A stretch of DNA of 64,000 nt from an uncultured Lachnospiraceae bacterium (lineage in GTDB: Bacteria; Bacillota; Clostridia; Lachnospirales; Lachnospiraceae), in NCBI GenBank assembly GCA_910585655.1, contig CAJUFW010000001.1, positions 1-64,000 of the forward strand. The letters run 5' to 3'. How positions within the stretch are numbered: the stretch's first letter is position 1; each line of letters starts with the position of its first letter. The translations under genes were made by a program, and so were the position numbers. Under the pieces are notes generated by a model. The model was given only the letters and a program-made list of their open reading frames with translations, was not told where the DNA came from and ran no database searches. Shown here piece by piece: positions 26,806 to 37,064 of the stretch.

Positions 26806-27189
26806 TCATTTTTTGTTTCTTATTTCATTGTGCGAAAGAAGCATAGTTGCTTCTATTTTTTCTTCATAGTCTTTTAGCTGGTATTCTTTTATATTCCGAC
26901 AGAGACGCCGGATTCGCTTTATTTCCAGATTTAATACTTCCTGTCCCAGAACGGTGATTTTATAAAGCTTTCGTTTTTCTTCTTCGCGGATAAATCGGAT
27001 CAGACCGTCTCGTTCCATTTTAGAGAGGCTTCCGTAAAGCGTACCGGGACTAATACGAATAGCACCATCAGTCAGTTCTTCTACCTGCTGTACAATCCGG
27101 TAGCCATGTGCCTCTGTCTGCAGGCATAAAAGAATATAGAAGCTGGTTTCTGTCATTGGCATGTAAACTTTTTTTATATGGGAATTCAA
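26806..27189 (-). CDS. PadR family transcriptional regulator
   Basis: 127 aa. The winged-helix PadR domain (TETSFYILLCLQTEAHGYRI; ISPGTLYGSLSKMERDGLI; RKLYKITVLGQEVL) is followed by a C-terminal helical dimerisation part. The start is TTG at 27189, with AGGTGA at the right distance; internal ATGs at codons 10 and 12 are alternatives. A perfect palindrome overlapping its own start of transcription suggests autorepression of the padR-DUF2812 pair. Confidence 0.88.
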   Translation of the reverse strand: MNSHIKKVYMPMTETSFYILLCLQTEAHGYRIVQQVEELTDGAIRISPGTLYGSLSKMERDGLIRFIREEEKRKLYKITVLGQEVLNLEIKRIRRLCRNIKEYQLKDYEEKIEATMLLSHNEIRNKK

Positions 27190-27267
27190 ATTATCACCTC
27201 ACATTCCGGCGGTTGGGTAGACTCTAAGCAGAAAAAATAAATAACAGTGCAATCTATCGTATTCAGA

Positions 27268-27286
27268 TATATCGAACTTCGATATA
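27268..27286. promoter_or_regulatory. Likely PadR operator
   Basis: Perfect palindrome TATATCGAA-C-TTCGATATA, just downstream of the padR -10 box, where a repressor would block the polymerase. Symmetric ATATCGAA half-sites suit PadR-type dimers. Confidence 0.7.
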
Positions 27287-27289
27287 GTA

Positions 27290-27318
27290 AGAATAGCATA
27301 GGGAAGGGAATTTGTCAA
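27290..27318 (-). promoter_or_regulatory. padR promoter
   Basis: On the minus strand TTGACA (27318-27313), a 17-base spacer and TATTCT (27295-27290). The -35 is a perfect consensus. Confidence 0.75.
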
Positions 27319-27428
27319 GAAACACATTGTGGGTTGCTTATCAAGTATAATTTTTCAGGAAAGGAAGCTGAAGTCGGCAGTGAAGGAACAACGTTGTGAA
27401 AAATAAGACATCCCGCAGCAAGTAAGGA

Positions 27429-27457
27429 TTGAATATCCGACCAAAACGTGGTAAAAT
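27429..27457 (+). promoter_or_regulatory. Promoter of the FNT channel gene
   Basis: TTGAAT (27429-27434), 17-base spacer, TAAAAT (27452-27457), about 44 bases before the ATG. Confidence 0.55.
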
Positions 27458-27500
27458 CAAAAGCGGGAACAGAAGAGAATAGAAGGGGGTACATAGGGAT

Positions 27501-28094
27501 ATGGCAAAGCTGCAGTTGTTTATCAAAGCAATTTATGCAGGATTTATGATTGGAATTGGGGGAATTGTCTATTTATCCGTGGAAAATAAGGTAATCGGAT
27601 CGTTGCTTTTCTCGTTTGGACTGCTGACGATAGTCACACAGGGCTTCGCTCTTTATACCGGAAAGATCGGTTTTATCAAAAGCCCTAAGGAATTATTTGA
27701 TATGCTGATTATCATTGCCGGAAATTTCGCCGGTACGTTTCTGACTGCGGTTTTGGCTAAGGCGGCGCATTTGAATATCACTACGGCAGAGCTGGTGGAT
27801 AAAAAACTGGATAACACGATCTGGAACGTTTTTTTACTGGCGATATTTTGCGGTGTGATGATGTATTTGGCGATTGACAATTTCAACAAAGCAAAAAACC
27901 ATCTTTTTATTATTGCGCCGGTGATGATCTTTATTCTGTCCGGATTTGAACACTCTATAGCAGATATGTTTTATTTCCATCTGGCAGGAGCCTATCAGGG
28001 GAAGGCGTTTCTCTACCTCGGCGTGATGCTTTTAGGAAACGGGATTGGAGCAGTGCTGTTTAAAAATCTTGTTAAATTTGGTGCATTGGAATAA
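27501..28094 (+). CDS. Formate/nitrite transporter (FNT) family channel
   Basis: 197 aa, six predicted hydrophobic segments. It is a compact FNT protein with GFMIGIGGIVYLSV near the N-terminus, the AGNFAGTFLTAVL helix and ILSGFEHSIADMFYF, whose His is the central pore residue of FNT channels. Likely a pentameric channel for small monovalent anions (formate, nitrite, hydrosulfide, or acetate-like acids); formate would suit the one-carbon genes in this window, but the substrate is not shown. It is shorter than FocA (about 280 aa) because the C-terminal extension is lacking. Confidence 0.85.
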   Translation: MAKLQLFIKAIYAGFMIGIGGIVYLSVENKVIGSLLFSFGLLTIVTQGFALYTGKIGFIKSPKELFDMLIIIAGNFAGTFLTAVLAKAAHLNITTAELVDKKLDNTIWNVFLLAIFCGVMMYLAIDNFNKAKNHLFIIAPVMIFILSGFEHSIADMFYFHLAGAYQGKAFLYLGVMLLGNGIGAVLFKNLVKFGALE

Positions 28095-28204
28095 TTTTTT
28101 AAAACTGTCTCACAATGAAAAAGTGAACCTTTTCATCTGGGAGGGTTTGTGCTATACTCTGTGCCAGAAGGCGGGCATAACGATGGCTGGACGCGGGGTA
28201 GAAT

Positions 28205-28246
28205 GGCAGGATTTCAGCAGACATCGTTATCCTGCCTCTATTTTTT
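28205..28246 (+). terminator. Terminator downstream of the FNT gene
   Basis: GGCAGGAT (28205-28212) pairs with ATCCTGCC (28229-28236), extended by TAGA/TCTA, then a run of six T. Confidence 0.7.
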
Positions 28247-28250
28247 ATAT

Positions 28251-28337
28251 GATAGGAAAGTTCTCCGAACTTCCCTATCATACAAAAAACCCTCCGGGCA
28301 GGATTCTTATTTATATCAGTGGAATTCTTTTTCACTA
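28251..28337 (+). repeat. Dispersed repeat with hairpin, copy A
   Basis: Begins with the hairpin GATAGGAAAGTTC-TCC-GAACTTCCCTATC and continues to AGTGGAATTCTTTTTCAC. It shares three blocks in order with 48448-48552: GGAAAGTTCTCCG, CCGGG(C/T)AGGAT and AGTGGAATTCTTTTTCA. It fills most of the space before the esterase gene. Nature unknown; it may be a small mobile repeat or a transcript-end element. Confidence 0.5.
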
Positions 28338-28370
28338 GGCTTTAATTTTACGAAAAAAGGGGATAGAAAG

Positions 28371-29339
28371 ATGAAGGTAATACAAAAAACAATCGGGGAA
28401 CATGCCGTATTGACCGGATACCTGCATGAGCCAAGCCAAGAAATGGGAAATATCAGCGCTTATCCGGCGATGTTGGTGCTGCCGGGCGGCGGCTTCCGTT
28501 TTTGCAGTGAACGGGAGGGCGAGCCGGTGGCAATGGCTTTTTTTGCAGAAGGCTATCAGGCGTTTGTCCTGGATTATACGACGGTCACAAAGAAGCCGGA
28601 CGCGGTGATGGGAGATCCGATGAAGGACACCGAACTGGCGTTAAAGTACCTTCGTGATCAAACGGAGGAATGGCATATTGCACCGGGAAAGGTAGCGATG
28701 ATTGGCTTTTCCGGCGGCGGGCATCTGGCGGCAGCAGTGGCGACGCATGGCGAGGAGCGTCCGGATGCGCTGGTACTCGGATATCCGGGGATTATCCACA
28801 GCGACTTACGCGCCTTAGACTGCCCGGATATTGTGGAATCCGTAGACAGCCAGACGCCGCCGTCTTTTATTTTCAGTACCAGGGACGACAAGGTGACGCC
28901 GCCGGCACATCCGTTGGCATTTGCCCAGGCATTAAATACCGCCGGTGTGGATTTTGAACTACATATTTTCCGCAGCGGAGTACATGGGCTTTCCTTGGGA
29001 AAAACGTTGACGAGCAGCGGTTTTCGCGACAATGTGAATGCGGATTTTGCCGGATGGTTTCCGATGTGTGTTCGCTGGCTGCGCGATAGGTTAGGAGATT
29101 TTACGATTTATGGCGTCAACGACGGCAGAACCGGGAAATACAGCATTGATACCGTTTTATCCGAGCTTTTGGCGTCCGCAGAAGCGAAAGCTCTGGTGCT
29201 AGAAGCCTTTCCGGCGGTAGAAGGGATGGCTGCAAATCCGATGGCAGGGCATATGAGTCTGCGGCAAATCAAAGGAATGCTTCCAGGCGTATCGGAAGAA
29301 GTATTGGGAAAGCTAGACGAAGCGCTGTTAAAATTATAA
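28371..29339 (+). CDS. Alpha/beta hydrolase (acetyl-esterase-like)
   Basis: 322 aa from ATG 28371 (AAGGGG upstream). The oxyanion motif LPGGGF, nucleophile elbow GFSGGG (Ser near residue 114), an Asp in STRDDKVTPP and a His in SGVHGLSLG make a full catalytic triad of the BD-FAE/acetyl-xylan-esterase-like type. No signal peptide, so it is cytoplasmic, perhaps deacetylating imported oligosaccharides. The C-terminal ~80 residues (TIYGVNDGRTGKYSIDTVLS onward) are an extra helical domain not typical of the family. The frame opens upstream through the repeat, but there is no ribosome-binding site there. Confidence 0.82.
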   Translation: MKVIQKTIGEHAVLTGYLHEPSQEMGNISAYPAMLVLPGGGFRFCSEREGEPVAMAFFAEGYQAFVLDYTTVTKKPDAVMGDPMKDTELALKYLRDQTEEWHIAPGKVAMIGFSGGGHLAAAVATHGEERPDALVLGYPGIIHSDLRALDCPDIVESVDSQTPPSFIFSTRDDKVTPPAHPLAFAQALNTAGVDFELHIFRSGVHGLSLGKTLTSSGFRDNVNADFAGWFPMCVRWLRDRLGDFTIYGVNDGRTGKYSIDTVLSELLASAEAKALVLEAFPAVEGMAANPMAGHMSLRQIKGMLPGVSEEVLGKLDEALLKL

Positions 29340-29399
29340 GCAGGAATTTTTTTAAAAAGGATTGCTTACAATAAGAAAAAGAGTGATAAAGGAAAAAGA

Positions 29400-31679
29400 A
29401 TGGAGGAACTCGAATTCATGAAAGAGCGGGTAGAGCGTATTTTAAAGGAGCAATACCAGAAAAGCTGCGGGGAATGCAGTGCGAAGGAGGTCTATGTCGC
29501 GCTGCTGCAGGCGGTCAAAGAGGAGATGGCAGATCGGAAGCTGACGGAAGGAAAGAAAAAGCTGTATTACATTTCGGCAGAGTTCTTGATTGGAAAGCTT
29601 CTGGCAGGCAACCTAATCAATTTAGGCACCTATGAGGAAATGGATACGTATTTAAAAGAGCATGGTTTTTCTATGACGGAAATGGAAGAACTGGAACCGG
29701 AGCCGTCTCTTGGAAACGGCGGACTGGGACGTTTGGCAGCATGTTTTTTGGATTCCATTGCGACTTTGGGACTGCCGGGAGACGGGGTTGGTCTGAATTA
29801 CCATTTTGGCTTGTTCCGTCAGAGATTTGCGGATCATAAGCAGATGGAGGAGCCAAACCCATGGATCGAGGATCAGAGCTGGCTGACCAAAACAGACGTC
29901 AGCTATGAGGTGTCTTTTGGCGGCGGGCTGACTGTGACCTCCCGGATGTATGACATTGACGTGGCAGGCTATGAGAGCGGACGGAATAAGCTGCATCTAT
30001 TTGATTTGGAAACGGTGGACGAGGGTATCGTAGAAGAAGGGATTGACTTTGACAAGGAAGATATCAGACGGAATCTGACGCTCTTTTTGTATCCGGACGA
30101 CAGCGACGATGCCGGACGGCTGCTGCGGATTTATCAGCAATATTTTATGGTCAGCAATGGGGCGCAGATGATTTTAGAGGAGATCAAGCAAAAAGGCGGG
30201 AAACTGACAGAACTGCCGGAATATGCAGTGATTCAGATCAACGACACCCATCCGACGATGGTGATTCCGGAGTTAATCCGTCTGCTGATGAAAGAGGGAA
30301 TCGAACAGGACGAGGCGATCCGTCTGGTAAGCCAGACCTGCGCGTATACCAATCATACGATTCTGGCGGAAGCATTGGAAACCTGGCCGCTTAAATATCT
30401 GGAAAAAGCGGTACCGCAGCTTGTTCCGATTATCAAGGTATTGGATGAAAAGGTAAGGGCATCGACCAAGGATCGGAAGACCGTGATCATCGACCGGAAG
30501 AAACAGGTGCATATGGCGCATATTTGTATCCATTATGGATTCAGCACGAACGGAGTAGCGGCGCTGCATACGGATATTTTAAAGGAAAGCGAGTTAAAGG
30601 CATTTTATAAGCTTTATCCGGAGCGTTTCCAGAATAAGACGAATGGTATTACGTTCCGCCGCTGGCTGCTTTACAGTAATCAGGAGCTGACCGCCCTGAT
30701 AGAACGTTTGATTGGAAATGGCTTTAAGCGGGATGCCGAGGAGTTGAAAAAACTGGAGGCATTTGTAGAGGACGAGCAGGTATTAGAAGAGCTTTTGGCG
30801 ATTAAGCAGAAGAAAAAAGAGGATCTGGCAGAGCATTTGCAGACCAAGGGCATTACGGTCAATCCGGCTTCGATCTTCGACATTCAAATCAAGCGTCTGC
30901 ATGAGTACAAACGCCAGCAGATGAACGCTCTTTATCTGATTTATAAATATTTGGAAATCAAAAAAGGAAGAAAGCCGTCTATGCCGTTGACAATGCTGTT
31001 CGGCGCAAAGGCAGCTCCGGCTTATATCATTGCAAAAGATATCATCCATTTGATTTTGTGTCTGCAGGAGCTTTGTGAAAAGGATCCGGAAGTAAGCCCG
31101 TATTTAAAGGTTGTTATGGTGGAAAATTATAACGTTTCCTTAGCGGAAAAACTGATTCCGGCGTGTGATATTTCCGAGCAGATTTCTCTCGCTTCCAAGG
31201 AAGCAAGCGGTACCGGCAATATGAAATTTATGCTAAACGGAGCGGTAACGCTTGGTACCATGGACGGCGCCAATGTAGAGATTTTTGATTTGGTCGGACG
31301 GGAAAATATGTATCTGTTCGGAGAGTCAAGCGATACCGTAATTGAGCATTACAAGCGGGAGGACTATCATCCGACCAAGGTACTGGCACAGGATATCCGT
31401 CTGCAGAACTTAGTGGATTTTATCGTCGGACCGGAACTGACGGCGATAGGGGATAAGGAAAACCTGACCAGGCTTTATAACGAGATCGTCGGGAAGGACT
31501 GGTTTATGGCGCTCCTAGATCTAAAGGATTATATCATTACCAAGGAATGGGCGTTAGAGGATTACGAGGATCGGAAGGAATGGGCAAAGAAGATGTTAAT
31601 CAACATCAGTCAGTCAGGGTATTTCTCTTCGGATCGGACGATTGCCGAATACAACCGGGATATCTGGAAACTGTCATAA
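29400..31679 (+). CDS. glgP: Glycogen/maltodextrin phosphorylase
   Basis: 759-aa PLP-dependent GT35 enzyme releasing glucose-1-phosphate from alpha-1,4-glucans. It has [38 protein letters not shown] and the PLP-lysine motif [14 protein letters not shown] (Lys near residue 609). It is followed after 56 bases by malQ; together they degrade intracellular glycogen or imported maltodextrin. An AAAGGA site precedes the ATG. Confidence 0.94.
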   Translation: MEELEFMKERVERILKEQYQKSCGECSAKEVYVALLQAVKEEMADRKLTEGKKKLYYISAEFLIGKLLAGNLINLGTYEEMDTYLKEHGFSMTEMEELEPEPSLGNGGLGRLAACFLDSIATLGLPGDGVGLNYHFGLFRQRFADHKQMEEPNPWIEDQSWLTKTDVSYEVSFGGGLTVTSRMYDIDVAGYESGRNKLHLFDLETVDEGIVEEGIDFDKEDIRRNLTLFLYPDDSDDAGRLLRIYQQYFMVSNGAQMILEEIKQKGGKLTELPEYAVIQINDTHPTMVIPELIRLLMKEGIEQDEAIRLVSQTCAYTNHTILAEALETWPLKYLEKAVPQLVPIIKVLDEKVRASTKDRKTVIIDRKKQVHMAHICIHYGFSTNGVAALHTDILKESELKAFYKLYPERFQNKTNGITFRRWLLYSNQELTALIERLIGNGFKRDAEELKKLEAFVEDEQVLEELLAIKQKKKEDLAEHLQTKGITVNPASIFDIQIKRLHEYKRQQMNALYLIYKYLEIKKGRKPSMPLTMLFGAKAAPAYIIAKDIIHLILCLQELCEKDPEVSPYLKVVMVENYNVSLAEKLIPACDISEQISLASKEASGTGNMKFMLNGAVTLGTMDGANVEIFDLVGRENMYLFGESSDTVIEHYKREDYHPTKVLAQDIRLQNLVDFIVGPELTAIGDKENLTRLYNEIVGKDWFMALLDLKDYIITKEWALEDYEDRKEWAKKMLINISQSGYFSSDRTIAEYNRDIWKLS

Positions 31680-31735
31680 GAAAATAAATCCTAGAGATAC
31701 GGCGGCAGAAGCGCTGCCGGAGAGGAGAGGATCAG

Positions 31736-33190
31736 ATGGGAAAAGAAGCAGGAATTTTAATGCCGGTTTCCGCTCTTCCGGGAAGACACGGTATCGGGGA
31801 TTTTGGAAGTAGCAGCTATGAATTTGTCGATCAGATCGCGCAGGCAGGATTAAAGATCTGGCAGATTCTTCCGCTTGGCCCGCTGGGGTATGGAAATTCC
31901 CCGTACCAGCCGTATTCTTCCTTTGCGGGAGATGAGCTTTATATCAGCCTGGACAGACTTTGGCAGGAGGGCTTACTTGGGAAAACACCTTCTTTTGAAA
32001 AGTTTTCTACAAGTGTAGATTATCAAGCCGTACGGGAGTTTAAGTCGGATTGGCTAAAAAAAGCGTATCGGAAGTTTCGACCAAACGAGGAATACGAAGC
32101 CTTTGTCAAACAGGAGTGGGTGCGTTCCTATGCGATTTATCTGACCTTTAAAAAAGCAAACGAGCTAAGAAGCTGGCTGGAATGGCCGAAAAAGCAAAAG
32201 GAATACTGGAAAAAGCCGTTTGATTTGGAGGAGGCAGGCTTTGAAGAAAGCGTTCAGTACGAAATGTTTGTCCAGTATGAATTTTATCATCAGTGGATGA
32301 CGTTAAAAGCCTATGCCAATCAGAAAGGCGTGCAGATCATGGGAGATATCCCGTTTTATGTCGGGATTGATTCCCTGGATGTCTGGGCGAATCAGGATTG
32401 CTTTTTACTGGACAAGGCGGGGAATCCTAAGTGGATTGCCGGAGTACCGCCGGATTATTTTAGTGAAACCGGGCAGCGCTGGGGGAATCCGATTTATAAC
32501 TGGAAGCATTTAAAAGAAACCGGATTCGAGTTCTGGATCAGCCGTCTGGCTTATACGGCGAAGCTGTTTGATATCATCCGGATCGATCATTTCCGGGCGT
32601 TTGATACGTACTGGCGGATTCCATCCTCTTGTCCGACCGCGATAGAGGGAAAATGGATGTTGGCTCCGGGCTATGAATTTTTTGATACGCTGTTTGAACA
32701 GTATCCGGATATCCATATTATTGTGGAGGATTTGGGAGATTTGCGCCCGAAGGTACACAAGCTGCGGGATCATTACAATTTTATGGGAATGAAAGTGCTG
32801 CAGTTTACCTTTGATCCGCTGGAGACAAACAATGACTTCCCGGATCGGGAAAATATGATCCTGTATACCGGGACACACGATAACCAGACCGTGATGGGAT
32901 GGTATCGTTCTCAAAAGCCGAAATTCCGTCGGGCTACCTTGCAGCAGCTACGGGAAGCCGGGTTAGAGGAAGGAAAAGTAAGCGATCGTTTTATCCAGAT
33001 GAGCTTAGCCAGCATCGCCAATATCGTAGTCGTACCGATGTGGGATTTCCTTGGGCTCGATGACTCTGCCCGTGTAAACACCCCTGGTACGCTCGGTTCC
33101 CCGAACTGGGAATGGAGGATGAAGTCTTTTACGGCGTTTCAGAAAAAACTGCCGTGGATTACAGAGCAGATAAAACAAAGCGGACGATAG
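31736..33190 (+). CDS. malQ: 4-alpha-glucanotransferase
   Basis: 484-aa GH77 enzyme that transfers alpha-1,4-glucan segments. GRHGIGDFGSSSYEFVD near the N-terminus, GNSPYQPYSSFAGDELYI, nucleophile region IRIDHFRAFDTYWRIP, acid/base region IIVEDLGDL and GTHDNQTVMGWY are family hallmarks. It works with glgP, making chains long enough for the phosphorylase. A strong terminator follows. Confidence 0.95.
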   Translation: MGKEAGILMPVSALPGRHGIGDFGSSSYEFVDQIAQAGLKIWQILPLGPLGYGNSPYQPYSSFAGDELYISLDRLWQEGLLGKTPSFEKFSTSVDYQAVREFKSDWLKKAYRKFRPNEEYEAFVKQEWVRSYAIYLTFKKANELRSWLEWPKKQKEYWKKPFDLEEAGFEESVQYEMFVQYEFYHQWMTLKAYANQKGVQIMGDIPFYVGIDSLDVWANQDCFLLDKAGNPKWIAGVPPDYFSETGQRWGNPIYNWKHLKETGFEFWISRLAYTAKLFDIIRIDHFRAFDTYWRIPSSCPTAIEGKWMLAPGYEFFDTLFEQYPDIHIIVEDLGDLRPKVHKLRDHYNFMGMKVLQFTFDPLETNNDFPDRENMILYTGTHDNQTVMGWYRSQKPKFRRATLQQLREAGLEEGKVSDRFIQMSLASIANIVVVPMWDFLGLDDSARVNTPGTLGSPNWEWRMKSFTAFQKKLPWITEQIKQSGR

Positions 33191-33232
33191 AAACATGATA
33201 GGATAATAGCCAGATTCTGTGCTGGCAGTAAT

Positions 33233-33287
33233 ACCCCGGAAGGGATGGCAAAACAAGTGTCGATTCTTTCCGGGGTCGTTTTATTTT
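33233..33287 (+). terminator. Terminator after malQ
   Basis: ACCCCGGAA (33233-33241) pairs with TTCCGGGGT (33268-33276), followed by CGTTTTATTTT. A small GCCAG/CTGGC hairpin lies just upstream. The remaining bases to 33400 are AT-rich with no gene. Confidence 0.75.
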
Positions 33288-33405
33288 AAAGATACCAGCA
33301 GGATTTTTGGGTAAAATTTCCCTTTCCCAGAAAAAAGAAAAATAGAAAAAAGATAATTTTTGTCTATATAAAGTTAATTATCAGAAAGAAAAATACTTAT
33401 GTTCC

Positions 33406-33414
33406 TGTTATAAT
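33406..33414 (+). promoter_or_regulatory. Extended -10 promoter element
   Basis: TGTTATAAT, a TG-extended perfect -10 box, about 83 bases before the esterase ATG. No good -35 box is seen 17 bases upstream, as is common for extended -10 promoters. Confidence 0.55.
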
Positions 33415-33496
33415 GAAACGAGAAAAGAATTCTTTTTCTGGTTTGAATTATGAGTAGCAGTAAAAAAAGAGAAAAAAGAAAAATAGGAGGAACAAA

Positions 33497-34339
33497 ATGG
33501 CATTAATTGAGGTTAATTTTATTTCTAAAGCGTTGCTGCGGACCGTTTCTTTCCGGGCAATCCTTCCACTGGATAAGATTCCTTTGGATAGGAAAGGAAC
33601 AGAAGCAGAGAAAGAGAAAAAGACATTCAAAACCTTGTACTTGCTGCACGGAGGATATGGAAACGATACCGATTATATTAGTGGGACACGAATCCAGCGT
33701 TGGGCAGAGGAGCGGAACCTGGCGGTCATTATGCCTGCCGGAGAGAATCATTTTTATCTGGATCAGGAGGATACCCAGGAGTATTATGGGCAGTTTGTAG
33801 GAAAGGAACTGGTGGAGTTTACCAGGCAGCTTTTTCCTCTTTCCGAAAAACGAGAAGATACCTTTATTGCCGGGCTGTCAATGGGTGGTTATGGAGCTTT
33901 GGTAAACGGTCTGAAATATGCGGATACGTTTGGGGCGATTGGGCTGTTTTCTGCCGGAGTTATTTTAGAGGATATCTTAGAGGAAACGGATTTTATCAGA
34001 CGGGTAGGTTGGAAGAGACCATTTTGGGAACGTGTCTTTGGTCCGAAAGAAGCCTTGCGAGGAAGTGATCGGGATTATTATGCTCTGCTGCGGAAGTTAC
34101 AGGAGGAGAAAAAGGAAATTCCGCAGATATTTATAGCTATCGGGACGTCGGACTCTTTATATAAAAGAAATCAGGAATTCAAACAGTTTTTAGAGGAACA
34201 ACAGGTTTCGTTTACCTACCGGGAGGATGAAGGGGGTCACGAGTGGGATTTTTGGGACCGTTATATAAAGGAATTTTTAGAATGGCTTCCGTTAGAAGCC
34301 AAATGGCAGGGGCTAAACAGCGGGAATGTACGGAAGTAA
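33497..34339 (+). CDS. Esterase of the alpha/beta-hydrolase (esterase D/CE1-like) family
   Basis: 280 aa. LYLLHGGYGNDTDY (oxyanion loop), the elbow GLSMGGYGAL (Ser near residue 130), GTSDSLY (Asp) and GGHEWDFWDRY (His) form the triad of the S-formylglutathione hydrolase/feruloyl-esterase-like family, common in tributyrin esterases of Firmicutes. No signal peptide. Its own promoter and the AraC gene downstream suggest a separate unit. An AGGAGG site precedes the ATG. Substrate unknown. Confidence 0.82.
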   Translation: MALIEVNFISKALLRTVSFRAILPLDKIPLDRKGTEAEKEKKTFKTLYLLHGGYGNDTDYISGTRIQRWAEERNLAVIMPAGENHFYLDQEDTQEYYGQFVGKELVEFTRQLFPLSEKREDTFIAGLSMGGYGALVNGLKYADTFGAIGLFSAGVILEDILEETDFIRRVGWKRPFWERVFGPKEALRGSDRDYYALLRKLQEEKKEIPQIFIAIGTSDSLYKRNQEFKQFLEEQQVSFTYREDEGGHEWDFWDRYIKEFLEWLPLEAKWQGLNSGNVRK

Positions 34340-34449
34340 CAGAAAAGAGAGAGCAGAAGGAGCATTAGAAGAGAGAAAAAGTGGAACAGGCGGTAAAGTG
34401 AAGAGAGTGAAGTCTGGAAATTAAGGCAGAGAAGAGGGAAACAACAACG

Positions 34450-35328
34450 ATGCAGGAGATTCATTATGAAATCGTGACAACGGAAAACCCGATTGGTATA
34501 GAGCATTGTGTGATTGCTCCCGCAGTAGTACATGGGAGAGAGCATGATGTGACGCTGCACTGGCACAATGCTCTGGAAATGACATTGGTACAAAAAGGCG
34601 GGATCCAGTACATGGTAGAGGGGAAGCTTCAAGAGGCTAGAGAAGGGGAGTTCCTCTTTATCAACAGTGGCGCGATCCATTTGACTAGGAATGTTTCGGA
34701 TACGGAAGAAATCCAAGCGTTGGTCATGCTGCTTCCGGATACTTTTCTGGAGGAGCTGGTGCCGGAGGTTTCAAGACCATATTTTACTATCCCCGAACAT
34801 TCTTCGGTACGGGAGATTATTGCTACTTATATGTGGCAAATCGATACGTATATCAAGCATCCACAGCCTTTTTTAAATCTGCTGATCCGAAAGGAATTGA
34901 TTTCGATTGTTTATCAGCTTTTTTCCAAATGTTATGTAGAAAACAGAAGCGATAAGGCGAAGGATTCCGTGTGCAAGCAGGTGGTAGCCTATACCAGACA
35001 ACATTATACAGAGGAGCTTTCCTTAAAAGAGGTGGCAGCTCATTTTCATTTGCAGGAAAATTATTTCTGTCGTTATTTTAAAAAAGGAACAGGTATGTCG
35101 TATCACCAGTTTGTTTCCCAACTACGTCTTCAGTCAGCATTGAGCCATCTGGCTGCCGGAAACCGTTCGGAAACGGAGTGTGCCTTGGAAGCTGGTTTTT
35201 CGTCAGTGAAGCTTTTAATTGACTGGTGTAAGCGGATCTATTGTTGTACTCCGCAGCAATATATTAAACAAAACGGTAAAGCGGTGCTACAAAAAGAGAA
35301 AGGAGATTGTTATGAAAAAGCAGAGTAA
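34450..35328 (+). CDS. AraC family transcriptional regulator
   Basis: 292 aa. An N-terminal cupin sensor domain (VTLHWHNALEMTLVQKGGIQYMVEG) and a C-terminal pair of helix-turn-helix motifs (SLKEVAAHFHLQENYFCRYFKKGTGMSYHQFV; ECALEAGFSSVKLLIDWCKR). It overlaps the start of a sugar-binding lipoprotein gene by 17 bases and most likely controls uptake or use of that sugar. The second HTH is less regular than usual. Confidence 0.87.
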   Translation: MQEIHYEIVTTENPIGIEHCVIAPAVVHGREHDVTLHWHNALEMTLVQKGGIQYMVEGKLQEAREGEFLFINSGAIHLTRNVSDTEEIQALVMLLPDTFLEELVPEVSRPYFTIPEHSSVREIIATYMWQIDTYIKHPQPFLNLLIRKELISIVYQLFSKCYVENRSDKAKDSVCKQVVAYTRQHYTEELSLKEVAAHFHLQENYFCRYFKKGTGMSYHQFVSQLRLQSALSHLAAGNRSETECALEAGFSSVKLLIDWCKRIYCCTPQQYIKQNGKAVLQKEKGDCYEKAE

Positions 35329-37012
35329 ATGTTACCAGAGAGCGCTTGCCCTTTGTTTAGCGCTTGTATTAAGCTTGTCCGCCCTATCTGGCTGCAATAA
35401 GGGAAAAAAAGATACGACACAGGAAAATAACAGTAAGACAGAAGGAAATCAGGAAAATCCAGAAGCGGGAAAAATAGACAACGACGGGCAAACAGAGGAG
35501 CAGATCGAGACCTGGAGCTGACCGCTTCCGGAAAAGAAGGAGCTTTCGATTTGGCTGGTCTGGTCGAACAGCTATATCCAGGATCCGAATGATTTAAAAG
35601 CCATTCAGGTGATTGAGGAAAAAACAAATGTACATATCAACTGGGTGTATGTGATTTCTCAGGAAGCGTCGGAAAAATTCGGTCTGATGGTTGCCTCCGG
35701 TGATTATCCGGATATTTTAAGAGGGGGTGGAGAATACTATACCGGCGGTCTGGAACAAGCCTGCGCAGATGGGGTGGTAGTGGATTTAAGCGAATATATT
35801 CCAGTCTATATGCCGACTTACCAGGCGCTTCGCACTTCCAATGAAAAGCTGATGAGGGATACGGTATCGGACGACGGACGTATGGTAGGCGTTTATACGA
35901 TTGCCTCTAACAATGGAGAAATTTGCGGAGAAAGTGTATGGGACGGGATGTGCGTTCGTAAGGACTGGCTGGATGAATTGAATATGGAGCTGCCGGTAAC
36001 GATTGACGATTGGCATGAAATGTTGGTCGCATTCCGGGACACTTATCATTGCGAAGCGCCGTTGATGATCGGCGCGACAAACGGGTATGATTTCTGTCAC
36101 AATTTCCTTTCTGCCTATGGAGTGTTGGGAGAATTTTATAACGACAACGGAACCGTCAAATATGGTCCGTTAGAGGACGGCTATCGGCAATGGGTACAGT
36201 TATTCCGGGACTGGTATGCGGAAGGGTTAATTGATCCGAACTTTATCAGCAACAATGTGACCGCGATGGCGAATCCGGAATACATCGGAACAGGCAGAGC
36301 CGGCGCGACGACCAATGTCTGGGGAATGACGGCAGATGTTTATAAACGCCAGGGTTATACGGACGATGAAGATTTCTTTTTGGCAGCGACCACTACTCCG
36401 GTGTTAAAAGAAGGCGATACTCCACAGATTGGGTATGCGATGAGCGAGCTGACCAAGGAGACGGTATGTATTACTACGGCTTGTCAAGATGTGGAGCTGG
36501 CGTGCCGCTATCTGGATTATTGGTATACCAAAGAATGTATGATGTTAGATTCTTATGGGATTGAGGGAGAAAGCTATGTGGAAAACGAGGACGGTACTTA
36601 TTCGTTTTCGGACTCGCTAAAAGAAGCGGTGTCAAACGGGGAATACCCGACGATTTCCGATGCAGTCTATACCTATACGCTTAGTACCTCGGATTTCGGA
36701 TTGTACAACTGGGGTGCTTTTATTCCGATGTATGAAGGAGAGCGGATGATCGAGGCGTATGATATGTGGAACCAGTCTTCTTATGATTTGCTGCTGCCTC
36801 CGTGTATGACCAATACCGAGGGAGAATTGGTGGCTTACAATAAGCTTTATACAGCGATTCAGACGCTGGTACAGGAACATACGATCAAATTTATTACCGG
36901 AGCGCTGCCGATGGAACAGTATGATACGTTTGTACAAAGTTTGTACGATTATGGAATTGAAGAATGTATTTCTTATAAGCAGGCGGCGCTAGAACGCTAT
37001 CTGGCGCGATAG
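35312..37012 (+). pseudogene. ABC sugar-transporter substrate-binding lipoprotein interrupted by an in-frame TGA
   Basis: Starts at ATG 35312 (AAAGGAG site) with a lipoprotein signal ending LSALSGC. After about 69 codons it meets TGA at 35519-35521. The same frame continues without further stops to 37012 and reads PLPEKKELSIWLVWSN, then a full-length solute-binding protein (YTGGLEQACADGVVVDLSEYIP; ELNMELPVTIDDWHEM). The paralogue at 61086 has TELPLPL in the matching place. So one nonsense lesion, or a small net 3-base insertion, separates signal peptide from binding protein. Reinitiation at GTG 35609 would give an unexported protein. No permease genes adjoin. Confidence 0.85.
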
Positions 37013-37064
37013 GAAAGAGGATATATGCGGATATTATAAGTAACGCTATCTGGGTAAGGGCTAT

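Noticed and set aside
35519-35521. Selenocysteine codon in the lipoprotein gene
   Set aside because: The position is in a linker after the signal peptide, the paralogue has no Cys there, and no SECIS-like hairpin is evident.
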